Source: CAYLVJ01 sp964501525
GTDB lineage: Bacteria > Patescibacteriota > Minisyncoccia > Minisyncoccales > CAYTKG01
NCBI GenBank assembly: GCA_964501525.1
Contig: CAZCSI010000005.1
Location: 1 to 28,629, forward strand
Direction of reading: 5' to 3'
Length of the DNA: 28,629 bases
Positions 1 through 6,510 of this stretch are shown here, piece after piece (the first letter of the stretch is position 1; the number at the start of each line of letters is the position of its first letter). The translations under genes and the position numbers were made by a program. The notes under the pieces are model-generated. The model ran no database searches and was not told where the DNA came from. It worked only from the letters and a program-made list of their open reading frames with translations.

Positions 1-815
1 AAAAGATAAAACTGAGCTCCTACTGGGAAACCTTGGAGCCCGCAAAAAACGAGTACGAATTTTCAGAACTGGATTGGTATATTAAAAAAGCGGAAGAACA
101 TGAAGTCCAGGTTTTTCTGGTAGTAGGGATGAAAACTCCCCGCTGGCCCGAGTGCCATATCCCCGCATGGGCTTATGAGCTCTCCCCGCAGCAAAAGGAG
201 GAGCGGGTGCGCGCCTTAGTAAAAAAGGTTGTCAGCCGTTATGAAAAAAGCCCTGCTGTCTGGGCCTTTCAGATAGAAAACGAACCTTTTCTTGCCTTTG
301 GCGTCTGTCCTGAACGGCCCAAGGGCTTTTTAACGGAAGAGGTCGAGGTCGCCAGGCAGGAAACGGATAAGCCGATTATAATATCGGACAGCGGAGAGTG
401 GTCTTTCTGGTCAAGGGTGGCGCGTATCGGTGATATGGTGGCCACCACGATCTACCGCCGCGCCTGGTTTGACGAACTGAACCTTTACACCACCTACCCC
501 TTGCCCCCGGTTTTTTACCGGCGGAAGGCCCTTGTAATAAACTGGCTGTTCAACAAAAAAGTGATCTGCGGAGAACTTCAGGCAGAACCGTGGGCGCCGG
601 TCTTCCTCACCGAGGTTTCCCTTGAGGAGGAAGAGAAAACTATGAGCCCGGAGAAGTTTGAGGAAATCATTGGTTATGCCCGCAGAACAGGAATAGATGA
701 GTTCTATCTGTGGGGCGCCGAGTGGTGGTACTGGCTCAAGCAGGAAAGAAATGACCCGTGGTACTGGGAAAGGTCACGCTCTCTTTTTCTTGAAAACGAC
801 TCTCCTTTGCAGTAA
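1..815 (+). CDS. Clan GH-A-like TIM-barrel glycoside hydrolase, 3' part (5' truncated)
   Basis: The frame is open from the first bases, so the start lies outside the window; about 271 residues are visible. The first in-window start candidate, TTG at 33, lies inside a conserved stretch (SSYWETLEPAKNEYEFSELD) and is not the real start. That YW..EP..yeFs.LD pattern followed by GMKTPRWPECHIPAW is typical of beta-strand 2-3 of family 5/42-like barrels. FQIENEP (nt ~270-290) carries the likely acid/base Glu on strand 4, and GELQAEPW (nt ~570-593) the likely nucleophile on strand 7. The tail (EFYLWGAEWWYWL) fits strand 8 of such barrels. The substrate and exact GH family cannot be read from this fragment, and any signal peptide would be outside the window. 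The stop codon falls in a short tandem repeat that leads to tRNA-Leu. Confidence 0.8.
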   Translation, partial: KIKLSSYWETLEPAKNEYEFSELDWYIKKAEEHEVQVFLVVGMKTPRWPECHIPAWAYELSPQQKEERVRALVKKVVSRYEKSPAVWAFQIENEPFLAFGVCPERPKGFLTEEVEVARQETDKPIIISDSGEWSFWSRVARIGDMVATTIYRRAWFDELNLYTTYPLPPVFYRRKALVINWLFNKKVICGELQAEPWAPVFLTEVSLEEEEKTMSPEKFEEIIGYARRTGIDEFYLWGAEWWYWLKQERNDPWYWERSRSLFLENDSPLQ

Positions 816-868
816 CATAAAGTTGCAGCAGCATAAAGTTGGTAATATACGATTACAGCAAGATAAAG
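807..868. repeat. Degenerate 16-bp tandem repeat at the end of the hydrolase gene
   Basis: Units TTGCAGTAACATAAAG (807-822) and TTGCAGCAGCATAAAG (823-838) are adjacent. A third, weaker copy, TTACAGCAAGATAAAG, follows at 853-868. The hydrolase stop codon (813-815) is inside the first unit, so the duplication lies downstream of the coding end. It fills the gap to tRNA-Leu. A weak promoter-like pair, TTGGTA (839-844) and GATAAA (862-867) with 17-bp spacing, overlaps it and would start transcription at the tRNA 5' end; this is only a suggestion. Confidence 0.6.
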
Positions 869-874
869 GCCGAA

Positions 875-961
875 GCCGGAGTGGCGGAACTGGCAGACGC
901 GCATCACTCAAAATGATGTGGACTTCGGTCCATGAGGGTTCGACTCCCTCCTCCGGCACCA
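875..961 (+). tRNA. tRNA-Leu (anticodon CAA, 909-911)
   Basis: This is a class II tRNA with a long variable arm. The acceptor stem GCCGGAG (875-881) pairs with CTCCGGC (951-957). The D arm has a GCG/CGC stem. The anticodon stem CATCA/TGATG holds loop CTCAAAA, giving anticodon CAA for UUG. The variable arm TGGAC-TTCG-GTCCA is a strong hairpin. The T arm is GAGGG-TTCGACT-CCCTC. The discriminator is A and CCA is encoded (959-961). It lies between the hydrolase and the convergent tsaC-type gene. Confidence 0.96.
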
Positions 962-986
962 ACTATGAGCAAAGGCAGATCCCACT

Positions 987-1598
987 TCAGACTTCGGGCT
1001 TGAATTTCACCTCGCCCTGCCTGATAAGTTTCGGCTCTCCGGCACTAAGGTCGACAACAGTGGACGGATGAGCTAAAGGTGTTTCGCCGTTGTCCAAAAC
1101 CAAATCGGGACGAGAACCCCGATTTTTAAATTCCCTGATTATCGTTTTAGAATCCAGAGGCGAAGGCCGGCCTGAAATATTGGCCGAGGTTTGAGCCAAG
1201 GGAAAGTTTATTTTTTGAAAAATAGTGTTAAGCAGTTCGTATTCCGGAACCCTGATACCAATAGTGTCTTCAGTACCTATGCCGGAAGGAAACTCTCTTC
1301 TTTTGCTCAAAACAAAAGTAATCCTGCCTGGCCAGTATTGACGCAATAAAGCTTCCTGCTCCTCGCTGATCTCTGCGTATCTTTTAGCCATACTCAGGTC
1401 TTTAACGAAAATACCAATCGGGTTATTTCTGTCCCTATCTTTGATGTCGAATATCTTATCCACTGTTTCTTTTTGTTCCGCATGACCCAAAAATCCGTAA
1501 ACCGTGTCCGTAGGAAGAGCAGCCACCCTGCCTTGTTTCAAGAAGCTGACCACCTCTTCCAAGTTTTCTCTTTTAATTATCTTCACAATCTTTCCCAA
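987..1598 (-). CDS. tsaC: L-threonylcarbamoyladenylate synthase, Sua5/YrdC/TsaC family
   Basis: This 203-aa single-domain YrdC protein makes threonylcarbamoyl-AMP from Thr, bicarbonate and ATP, the first step of t6A37 synthesis in ANN-decoding tRNAs. Visible motifs are PTDTVYGFLGHA (residues 29-40), IKDRDRNNP (52-60, the KxR region), WPGRITFVL (89-97) and TSANISG (137-143). The length fits the short TsaC type without the C-terminal Sua5 domain. It is the last gene of a three-gene minus-strand unit and overlaps the kinase gene upstream by 16 nt, which suggests translational coupling. No tsaB/D/E gene is visible in the window. Confidence 0.93.
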   Translation of the reverse strand: MGKIVKIIKRENLEEVVSFLKQGRVAALPTDTVYGFLGHAEQKETVDKIFDIKDRDRNNPIGIFVKDLSMAKRYAEISEEQEALLRQYWPGRITFVLSKRREFPSGIGTEDTIGIRVPEYELLNTIFQKINFPLAQTSANISGRPSPLDSKTIIREFKNRGSRPDLVLDNGETPLAHPSTVVDLSAGEPKLIRQGEVKFKPEV

Positions 1599-2467
1599 GC
1601 CAACTTAACCGCGCCTGCAACCGGCTCAACCCCGGGCTGGATAAACTCTACCTCCGCAACCTCTTTCCTGACCGCATCGGTAACGGTTTTGAGTACAAGC
1701 ACAGAGTTGAACATACTGCCCACAAAAACCAGGGGAAACCTGCTTTCGAATTGAAGCTGGTCTACAGCAGCTAACAGGGTCTTAGCCAATTCTCTGCCGG
1801 CCTGCTCCATTATGCGTTGGGATGTTTTATCTCCCTGCCGGCTGGCCTGGTCGCAAAAAATAGAAAAAAGAGGAACCATCTTAAGCGGTTGCTCGTAAAC
1901 CTCGCGCAAAAGCTCATCAACACCGCTTACACCGAGCTCGGTTAAAGCGATATCTCCCAGTTCGGTCTCGGGGCCCCGGCCGTCCCAATCAGAAACAACA
2001 GCCTGAAACGCTTTTTGACCCACCCAAAAAGCGGAGCCCTTGTCTTCAAGCCAGCCCCACCCGCTTACTTTCGCCTCCCGGCCCTTGTTCCATCCATGAG
2101 CTACACATCCCGTTCCCCCTATCAATACCACCCCGTTGTTTTTGTCCGTACCCGAACGAAAAGCCACCAGCTGGTCGCTGACAATCTCAATTTTCTTTCT
2201 CAAATCTTCAGCAAGCAAACTCTCTATTTTATCTGCTAAATAAGGCTGCTCCTCGACCGAGGCCAACCCGACCACAACCTTGGCCACCTGTTCAAAACGG
2301 CCGAACTTTTCAATAAGCTCCGTTAATATACGGGCGCAGGCCTCAACACCCACATTGCGTGGAGAGGAAGCTCCGGCCCTTATTGTCTCAATTCGGTTTC
2401 CTTTCTCGTCAGCCAGGACAGCAGTTGTCTTGGTTCCTCCCCCATCAATACCTATTACATATTTCAT
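1583..2467 (-). CDS. BadF/BadG-type ATPase, N-acetylglucosamine kinase-like
   Basis: This 294-aa protein belongs to the ASKHA fold. The phosphate-1 loop is DGGGTKTTAVL (residues 8-18); IGGTGCVAHG (116-125) is the phosphate-2/sugar region; GWGWLEDKGSAFWVG (137-150) matches the GWG..LGDEGS signature of the GlcNAc kinase branch. A late GSMFNSVLV segment fits the adenosine motif. Close families phosphorylate GlcNAc or glucosamine, or act in activators of dehydratases; the single-domain size and the GWG motif favour a sugar kinase. Its start overlaps the stop of the upstream PP-loop gene as ATGA. Near the glmU/yvcK/glmS genes a role in amino-sugar salvage is plausible, but this is inference. Confidence 0.82.
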   Translation of the reverse strand: MKYVIGIDGGGTKTTAVLADEKGNRIETIRAGASSPRNVGVEACARILTELIEKFGRFEQVAKVVVGLASVEEQPYLADKIESLLAEDLRKKIEIVSDQLVAFRSGTDKNNGVVLIGGTGCVAHGWNKGREAKVSGWGWLEDKGSAFWVGQKAFQAVVSDWDGRGPETELGDIALTELGVSGVDELLREVYEQPLKMVPLFSIFCDQASRQGDKTSQRIMEQAGRELAKTLLAAVDQLQFESRFPLVFVGSMFNSVLVLKTVTDAVRKEVAEVEFIQPGVEPVAGAVKLAWERL

Positions 2468-3396
2468 ATTCTCTTTATATTAAAACTTACTTCATCTTGA
2501 GCCTTGTTGGCGTATTCTTTTGTCAAAGACCCGGCTTTTTGCAGAGCTTTTTCCCCTATCTTTTCCTCGCCGCAGCCGCGCAGCAGAGTAGTGGGGCCGG
2601 GCACCTCGCTCAACTCTATTAAAATATCACCCGGTCGGGCCAGCTGTTTAAGTTTTAAGTTCTCTTTATGGTCCCGGCCGACCACGATTTTTACCTTCCC
2701 CTCCCAAAAATGCCGGCCTGTTTTCAAAACCTGAACATCGTTGCTTTCCAAATCAGGACACAGCTTTAAAAGCCGGCTCAGTCTTTTGGCAAACTCTTTT
2801 TCACACAGGATGCACCCGCCTGCCGGAGCAGGGTAGTGTTCAATATTCCACTCCCCGGCTAAGCTTATCTGTTTCTTTCTCTGCCGCCCCTCAATGGCAA
2901 AAAGCTGTTGCCTGTCCACCCAGTGCTTTTTCTCGGGAATCGTTTCTTTTAAAAGTTTAGCAGACAAAGGCCGCAGCAGATAGCCGTTTAACCCCGACTC
3001 CTTTTTAATAATCTCCATCGCTTTTTTGTTCTGGCTCATAGGCCTTTCTCCCAGCACCTCGCCCGTAGCTACAAAATCAAACCCCTCTTGCCCCATAATT
3101 TCCTTTGCTTTTTTAAGCATTAGAAGGTGGCAGTCAAGACAGGGGTTCATACCGCTGCCCCGGCCGTATTCCGGTTTTTTCACCTTGTCCAAAAACTCCT
3201 CGGAGATGTCAACCGTAATCAAGGGGACACCTAAGGCCCGGGCAGAGTCTACTGCCTGGTCAGCACTGAAAAAATCAGTTGTAAAAACAAGGCAGGTTGT
3301 TTCTATACCCTGCCTTTTCAAGGCTTCCGCTGCCAGAATAGAGTCCAGACCGCCGGAAAAAAGCACTAATCCTCTTTTGTTTTTTTTATCGGCCAC
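2464..3396 (-). CDS. PP-loop tRNA thiolation-type enzyme with C-terminal DUF814/NFACT-R-like domain
   Basis: This 310-aa protein starts with an N-type ATP pyrophosphatase loop, SGGLDS (residues 14-19). C86-x2-C89 in GMNPCLDCHLLML is the usual metal or persulfide cysteine pair of MnmA/ThiI-like proteins. A second CxxC (195-198) follows APAGGC. Residues ~228-275 (GRHFWEGKVKIVVGRDHKEN ... PGPTTLL) resemble the NFACT-R/DUF814 fold, which is predicted to bind RNA. Proteins of this make-up are usually annotated as MnmA- or ThiI-like, but the modified base is not settled by sequence. The start is GTG, with no in-frame alternative upstream and no clear Shine-Dalgarno. It heads a unit with the kinase and tsaC and has its own extended -10 promoter. 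Confidence 0.82.
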   Translation of the reverse strand: MADKKNKRGLVLFSGGLDSILAAEALKRQGIETTCLVFTTDFFSADQAVDSARALGVPLITVDISEEFLDKVKKPEYGRGSGMNPCLDCHLLMLKKAKEIMGQEGFDFVATGEVLGERPMSQNKKAMEIIKKESGLNGYLLRPLSAKLLKETIPEKKHWVDRQQLFAIEGRQRKKQISLAGEWNIEHYPAPAGGCILCEKEFAKRLSRLLKLCPDLESNDVQVLKTGRHFWEGKVKIVVGRDHKENLKLKQLARPGDILIELSEVPGPTTLLRGCGEEKIGEKALQKAGSLTKEYANKAQDEVSFNIKRI

Positions 3397-3426
3397 CGAA
3401 ATTTTGTTTATCTATGTTATTCAATC

Positions 3427-3435
3427 ATTATAGCA
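3427..3435 (-). promoter_or_regulatory. Extended -10 promoter of the PP-loop/kinase/tsaC unit
   Basis: On the minus strand the site reads TGCTATAAT, a consensus TATAAT with the TGn extension. It would give a start near 3420 and a leader of about 24 nt. No good -35 is seen, as is usual for extended -10 promoters. The glmU-side terminator lies immediately upstream. Confidence 0.6.
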
Positions 3436-3439
3436 AATG

Positions 3440-3467
3440 AAAAAACTCCTCCCAATAAGGAAGGAGT
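3440..3467 (-). terminator. Rho-independent terminator after glmU
   Basis: On the minus strand a 9-bp stem (ACTCCTTCC with GGGAGGAGT, one T-G pair) has a 5-nt loop TTATT and is followed by a run of six T. It would end the iorA-iorB-yvcK-glmU transcript just before the promoter of the PP-loop gene. Confidence 0.75.
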
Positions 3468-3667
3468 CTGGGTGAGAAATAGAAGAGCAAAAGAGCAAAA
3501 ATGATGGTTGAGGGGGGAGGCGGGAGGAAAATCCCTCCGTGGAGAAAACGTATGCCGCCTCTCCCCTTTACCATCTTTATATTAAAAAATAAAAAAGGGG
3601 TTGTCAAGACCCTTTGCTTCAAAGCACATATTTCCCGCATTACCGTTGTCCGATCAGCACCCTTAAA
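3468..3667. other. Non-coding spacer with nested GC-rich inverted repeats
   Basis: No credible gene is seen here. A 12-bp stem pairs 3512-3523 (GGGGGGAGGCGG) with 3555-3566 (CCGCCTCTCCCC), with one G-T wobble in the plus-strand RNA. Inside it, GGAGG (3523-3527) can instead pair with CCTCC (3534-3538). A further CCCCTTT (3563-3569) can pair with AAAAGGGG (3593-3600). In the minus transcript this would be the 3' trailer of glmU. The wobble becomes an A-C mismatch on that strand, so the fold is slightly weaker there. Confidence 0.5.
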
Positions 3668-4858
3668 CTAGTGGCCGATGTTTTTCTCAACCAAGGAATG
3701 CGGGGTAATATGAGTATCGGGGCCGATCATAACTCCGGGCATAAGAGAAACGTGAATCCCTGTTTTAACATTGTCTCCCAAAACAACCCCCATTTTTGCA
3801 CGGCCGGTGTCAACCATCTCTCCTTTAACCAGGGTTTTGATGTTCTGTTCGTCAAAGCGAAGATTAGCCGTTATGGTTCCCGCGCCCAAATTACAGCCTC
3901 TGCTTATTATGGAGTCGCCTACATAACTGAGGTGGCCGATACAGCTCTTCTCACAGATTAAAGAGGATTTGATCTCCACTGCCTGGCCGATACGGCACCC
4001 TTTTTCTATGACAGTAAGGGGGCGGATGTAGCTGTTAGGGCCGATGTCACACCCTTCTCCAATAAAAGCCGGACCCTGGATATAAGAGCCGCTTCGCACC
4101 AGGGTTCCGCGGCCGATAAAAACCTGGCCTTTGACAAAAGCGCCCCTTTCCACCTTGCCCTTTATTTCAGAGTTGATTTCCTGGAGAAAAATCTGATTGG
4201 CATCAAGCAGGTCCCAGGGATAGGAAACCGGCTTCCAGTCATAAGCCCGGGCCCAGTAAACTTTTTGTATCCGAGATAGTTTTTGAATATAGTCCGTAAT
4301 CTCGTACTCGCCTCTTTTGGAGATCTCTATCTTTTGTTCCAACACTTTCTTAGGAAGGTGGTAAACTCCGATGTTAGCCCATTCTGAAACCGCGGTTTCG
4401 GGTTTTTCAATCAGCCCCTTGACTAAATTTTTCTCGGTCAGCACCGCTCCGTACCGAGAGATATCCTTCACCTTTTTAGCTAAGATGCAGGGAAAGCTTT
4501 TCAAAGCGTTTTCTATCCCTGCCCGGCCGTAAATGTCGTCTCCGTTCAAAACCAAAAACCTTTCTCTTAAAACAGGTTCAGCGCACTGGAGAGCGTGGCC
4601 TGTTCCCAGCCTCTCTTTCTCCACTACATACTTGATCTCCACCCCGTTATGCCTGTTTCCCAGGGCTTTTTCTATCTCTTTTTTGTTGCTGCCGACAACA
4701 AGCACCACCTCTTCTACAAAGTCTGACAGTATATCAATTTTTCTCTCCAATATTGATTTTCCTAAAATAGGAAGAGACGGCTTGGGCCGCGTTACAGTCA
4801 AGGGCCAGATACGGAGTCCGTTTCCAGCCGCTAAAATTACTGCTTGTTTTGTTTTCAT
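3668..4858 (-). CDS. glmU: Archaeal-type bifunctional sugar-1-phosphate nucleotidyltransferase/acetyltransferase (GlmU-like)
   Basis: This 396-aa protein has an N-terminal nucleotidyltransferase with LAAGNGLRIWPLT and RPKP (residues 9-27), NGDD (105-108) and EKPETAVSEWANIG (151-164). A left-handed beta-helix begins near residue 235. The acetyltransferase-like coil has GDSIISRGCNLGAGTITANL (314-333). The motif LAAG.G.R..PLT.trPKP and the ~400-aa length match archaeal dual-function GlmU rather than the ~450-aa bacterial enzyme. The likely product is UDP-GlcNAc, made from glucosamine-1-phosphate or GlcNAc-1-phosphate; a UDP/dTDP-glucose role cannot be excluded. ATG overlaps the yvcK stop (ATGA), so the two are coupled. 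The stop is TAG and a structured trailer and terminator follow. Confidence 0.85.
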   Translation of the reverse strand: MKTKQAVILAAGNGLRIWPLTVTRPKPSLPILGKSILERKIDILSDFVEEVVLVVGSNKKEIEKALGNRHNGVEIKYVVEKERLGTGHALQCAEPVLRERFLVLNGDDIYGRAGIENALKSFPCILAKKVKDISRYGAVLTEKNLVKGLIEKPETAVSEWANIGVYHLPKKVLEQKIEISKRGEYEITDYIQKLSRIQKVYWARAYDWKPVSYPWDLLDANQIFLQEINSEIKGKVERGAFVKGQVFIGRGTLVRSGSYIQGPAFIGEGCDIGPNSYIRPLTVIEKGCRIGQAVEIKSSLICEKSCIGHLSYVGDSIISRGCNLGAGTITANLRFDEQNIKTLVKGEMVDTGRAKMGVVLGDNVKTGIHVSLMPGVMIGPDTHITPHSLVEKNIGH

Positions 4859-5814
4859 TGCTGTTTTTGAACTAATGAAAGAATAGTATCAGCCACCTTG
4901 TCCGGGTCATGCTCAACAGGGCCTTCATCCCATACCAGTTCTCGAGCTATAAATTTATTCTCGGACGGATTTTTTCGGGGCCGGACCATGTCTATAAGCT
5001 CAGGGTGGCTTTTTTTGTATTCCTTTATCCTGCTGGAGTCCGGAAACTGAGAATTATAAACAACAAAGTCCAGCTCAGAACCCAGCCATTGTTCTATCTG
5101 TTCTGAAAAATCTTCAACACTGAAATTATTGGTTTCTCCCTTCTTGCTCATAAGATTAACGATATAAGCGGTTTGACTTCTGCTGTCTCGGATCGCCTCT
5201 GCCACCCCGCCCACCAGCAGTATCTGAGCCAGAGTGGAATAGAGGTCGCCGGGGCCTATGACGACAAGGTCCGCTTCTTTAATCGCTTTCAAGGCCGGCT
5301 GATAAGCTTTAGCAGGCGGCTCTAAAAATATTTTTTCAATGCTTAAGTTCGGATCATGTTCAGGCCTGTCAATACTTCCCTCGCCTCTCACCACCCTTCC
5401 GTTCTCCAGGCAGGCGCACACTTCTGACTTGTCCAGAGTCACAGGAAAAACCTCGTGCTGTATGTTAAGGAACTGCTTCAGCTCGTTAACCGCGTCTCCG
5501 TACTCCTTGCAGTTCAGCTCCAGAGCCATAATCAGCAGGTTGGCAAAGTTATGACCTGCCAGCTCTCCAACCTGAAAGCGGTAGTCAAAAAGCTTTTCAA
5601 TCACGGGCGAGGTGTTGGCCAGCGCAATAAGAGCTCTTCTCAAATCACCCGGAGCCCTGATATCATACTCCTGTCTTAAACGGCCGGTGGAGCCTCCGGT
5701 GTCAAGCATAGCGCACACTACCGAGATCTCTACCCTTTTATTTTTCAACCCTGCCAATACACCTTTAGGCATAGCGTTGCCCCCGCCCAAACATGTAATT
5801 TTAGGATTTGTCAT
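4855..5814 (-). CDS. yvcK: YvcK/CofD-like protein (gluconeogenesis factor family)
   Basis: This 319-aa protein starts at ATG 5814. A longer frame reaches 5868, but its first 18 residues are low-complexity read-through of iorB and carry no family signal. Motifs are CLGGGNAMPKG (8-18), MLDTGGSTGRLRQ (36-48) and APGDLRRAL (54-62), then VIGPGDLYSTL and NLMSKKGET further on. This is the 2-phospho-L-lactate transferase fold. Characterised YvcK proteins bind UDP-sugars and influence cell-wall precursor flux in Firmicutes. Placement directly upstream of glmU and near glmS fits a UDP-GlcNAc sensor or regulator. It overlaps iorB by 14 nt and glmU by 4 nt. Confidence 0.9.
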   Translation of the reverse strand: MTNPKITCLGGGNAMPKGVLAGLKNKRVEISVVCAMLDTGGSTGRLRQEYDIRAPGDLRRALIALANTSPVIEKLFDYRFQVGELAGHNFANLLIMALELNCKEYGDAVNELKQFLNIQHEVFPVTLDKSEVCACLENGRVVRGEGSIDRPEHDPNLSIEKIFLEPPAKAYQPALKAIKEADLVVIGPGDLYSTLAQILLVGGVAEAIRDSRSQTAYIVNLMSKKGETNNFSVEDFSEQIEQWLGSELDFVVYNSQFPDSSRIKEYKKSHPELIDMVRPRKNPSENKFIARELVWDEGPVEHDPDKVADTILSLVQKQQ

Positions 5815-6382
5815 GACAGGCCAATTCAAAAGCCCTGATATTGATATCCAAATACTTCTCGGGCACAATTCTTTTTAAGGCCTTGACCAAGCTGTTCTTT
5901 TGAATAGGAATCAGCCTCGAACAAACAATATGAGAGAGAAGATAAACACCGGCTACAACCTCCTTGCCCAGCTCTTGTTTACAGGTCCGGGAGGCAGGAA
6001 CAAGCTCCCAGCTGTAAGGAAGGTCTTTTATCTGCTCCATAACTTTTTCTTTTTCCGGAGCCAGGTCGTAAGCTAGATATTTTTCATTAATGGCGAACCG
6101 GGTTCCCTGATAGGCGAACTCAACAGCCCTGAGAGCTTCTGTCATCTCCAGAGCGATAATAAAATCAGCGTCTCCTTTTCCAACAAGAGGAGAAAAAACC
6201 TCTTGACCCATTCTCAAGTGGCCCGTCACCGTGCCTCCTTTTTGAGAGAGTCCGTGCAGCTCAGAGGTCCTGACACTTTTACCCTGCACAAAAGCTGCTT
6301 CAGCTAAAATACGGAGCAGGGTAATCACCCCCTGTCCGCCTGTTCCCGTAATTATGATGTTGAAAACTTTTCTATCCGCCAT
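5801..6382 (-). CDS. iorB: Indolepyruvate:ferredoxin oxidoreductase, beta (gamma-domain) subunit
   Basis: This 193-aa protein is the 2-oxoacid oxidoreductase gamma domain. It has GTGGQGVITL (residues 13-22) and SELHGLSQKGGTV (40-52), both signature stretches of IorB. Together with IorA it would oxidatively decarboxylate aryl-2-oxoacids to aryl-acyl-CoA, passing electrons to ferredoxin. Start ATG 6382 has no good Shine-Dalgarno and lies two bases beyond the end of a 20-bp tandem repeat array, with 128 nt separating it from iorA. The 3' end overlaps the start of yvcK, tying redox and amino-sugar genes into one transcript. Confidence 0.9.
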   Translation of the reverse strand: MADRKVFNIIITGTGGQGVITLLRILAEAAFVQGKSVRTSELHGLSQKGGTVTGHLRMGQEVFSPLVGKGDADFIIALEMTEALRAVEFAYQGTRFAINEKYLAYDLAPEKEKVMEQIKDLPYSWELVPASRTCKQELGKEVVAGVYLLSHIVCSRLIPIQKNSLVKALKRIVPEKYLDINIRAFELACHDKS

Positions 6383-6384
6383 AA

Positions 6385-6464
6385 CGTAGTTTCATGTGTT
6401 TATACATGGTTTCATATATTTATACGTAGTTTCATATATTTATACGTAGTTTCATGTGTTTATG
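6385..6464. repeat. Four tandem 20-bp units between iorA and iorB
   Basis: The units are 6385-6404, 6405-6424, 6425-6444 and 6445-6464. The consensus is CGTAGTTTCATRTRTTTATA on the plus strand, with one to four differences between units. No spacers occur, so this is not a CRISPR array. In the minus-strand (iorAB transcript) sense each unit carries ATGAAACTACG followed by a TATAAA-like stretch. The unit length is not a multiple of three and no frame runs through it. Confidence 0.9.
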
Positions 6465-6510
6465 ATTATATTCAGTTTTGTAAATCTCGCACTAAGCGCT
6501 GTTTATCTTT

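Noticed and set aside
697..1071. 124-aa plus-strand frame across tRNA-Leu
   Set aside because: It runs out of frame through the hydrolase end and then through the tRNA; no protein family resemblance.
3428..3640. 70-aa minus-strand frame downstream of glmU
   Set aside because: It spans the hairpins, the terminator and the promoter -10, and its translation is low-complexity.
6385..6464. Possible CRISPR array
   Set aside because: The four 20-bp units are directly adjacent with no spacers, and no cas genes are in the window.
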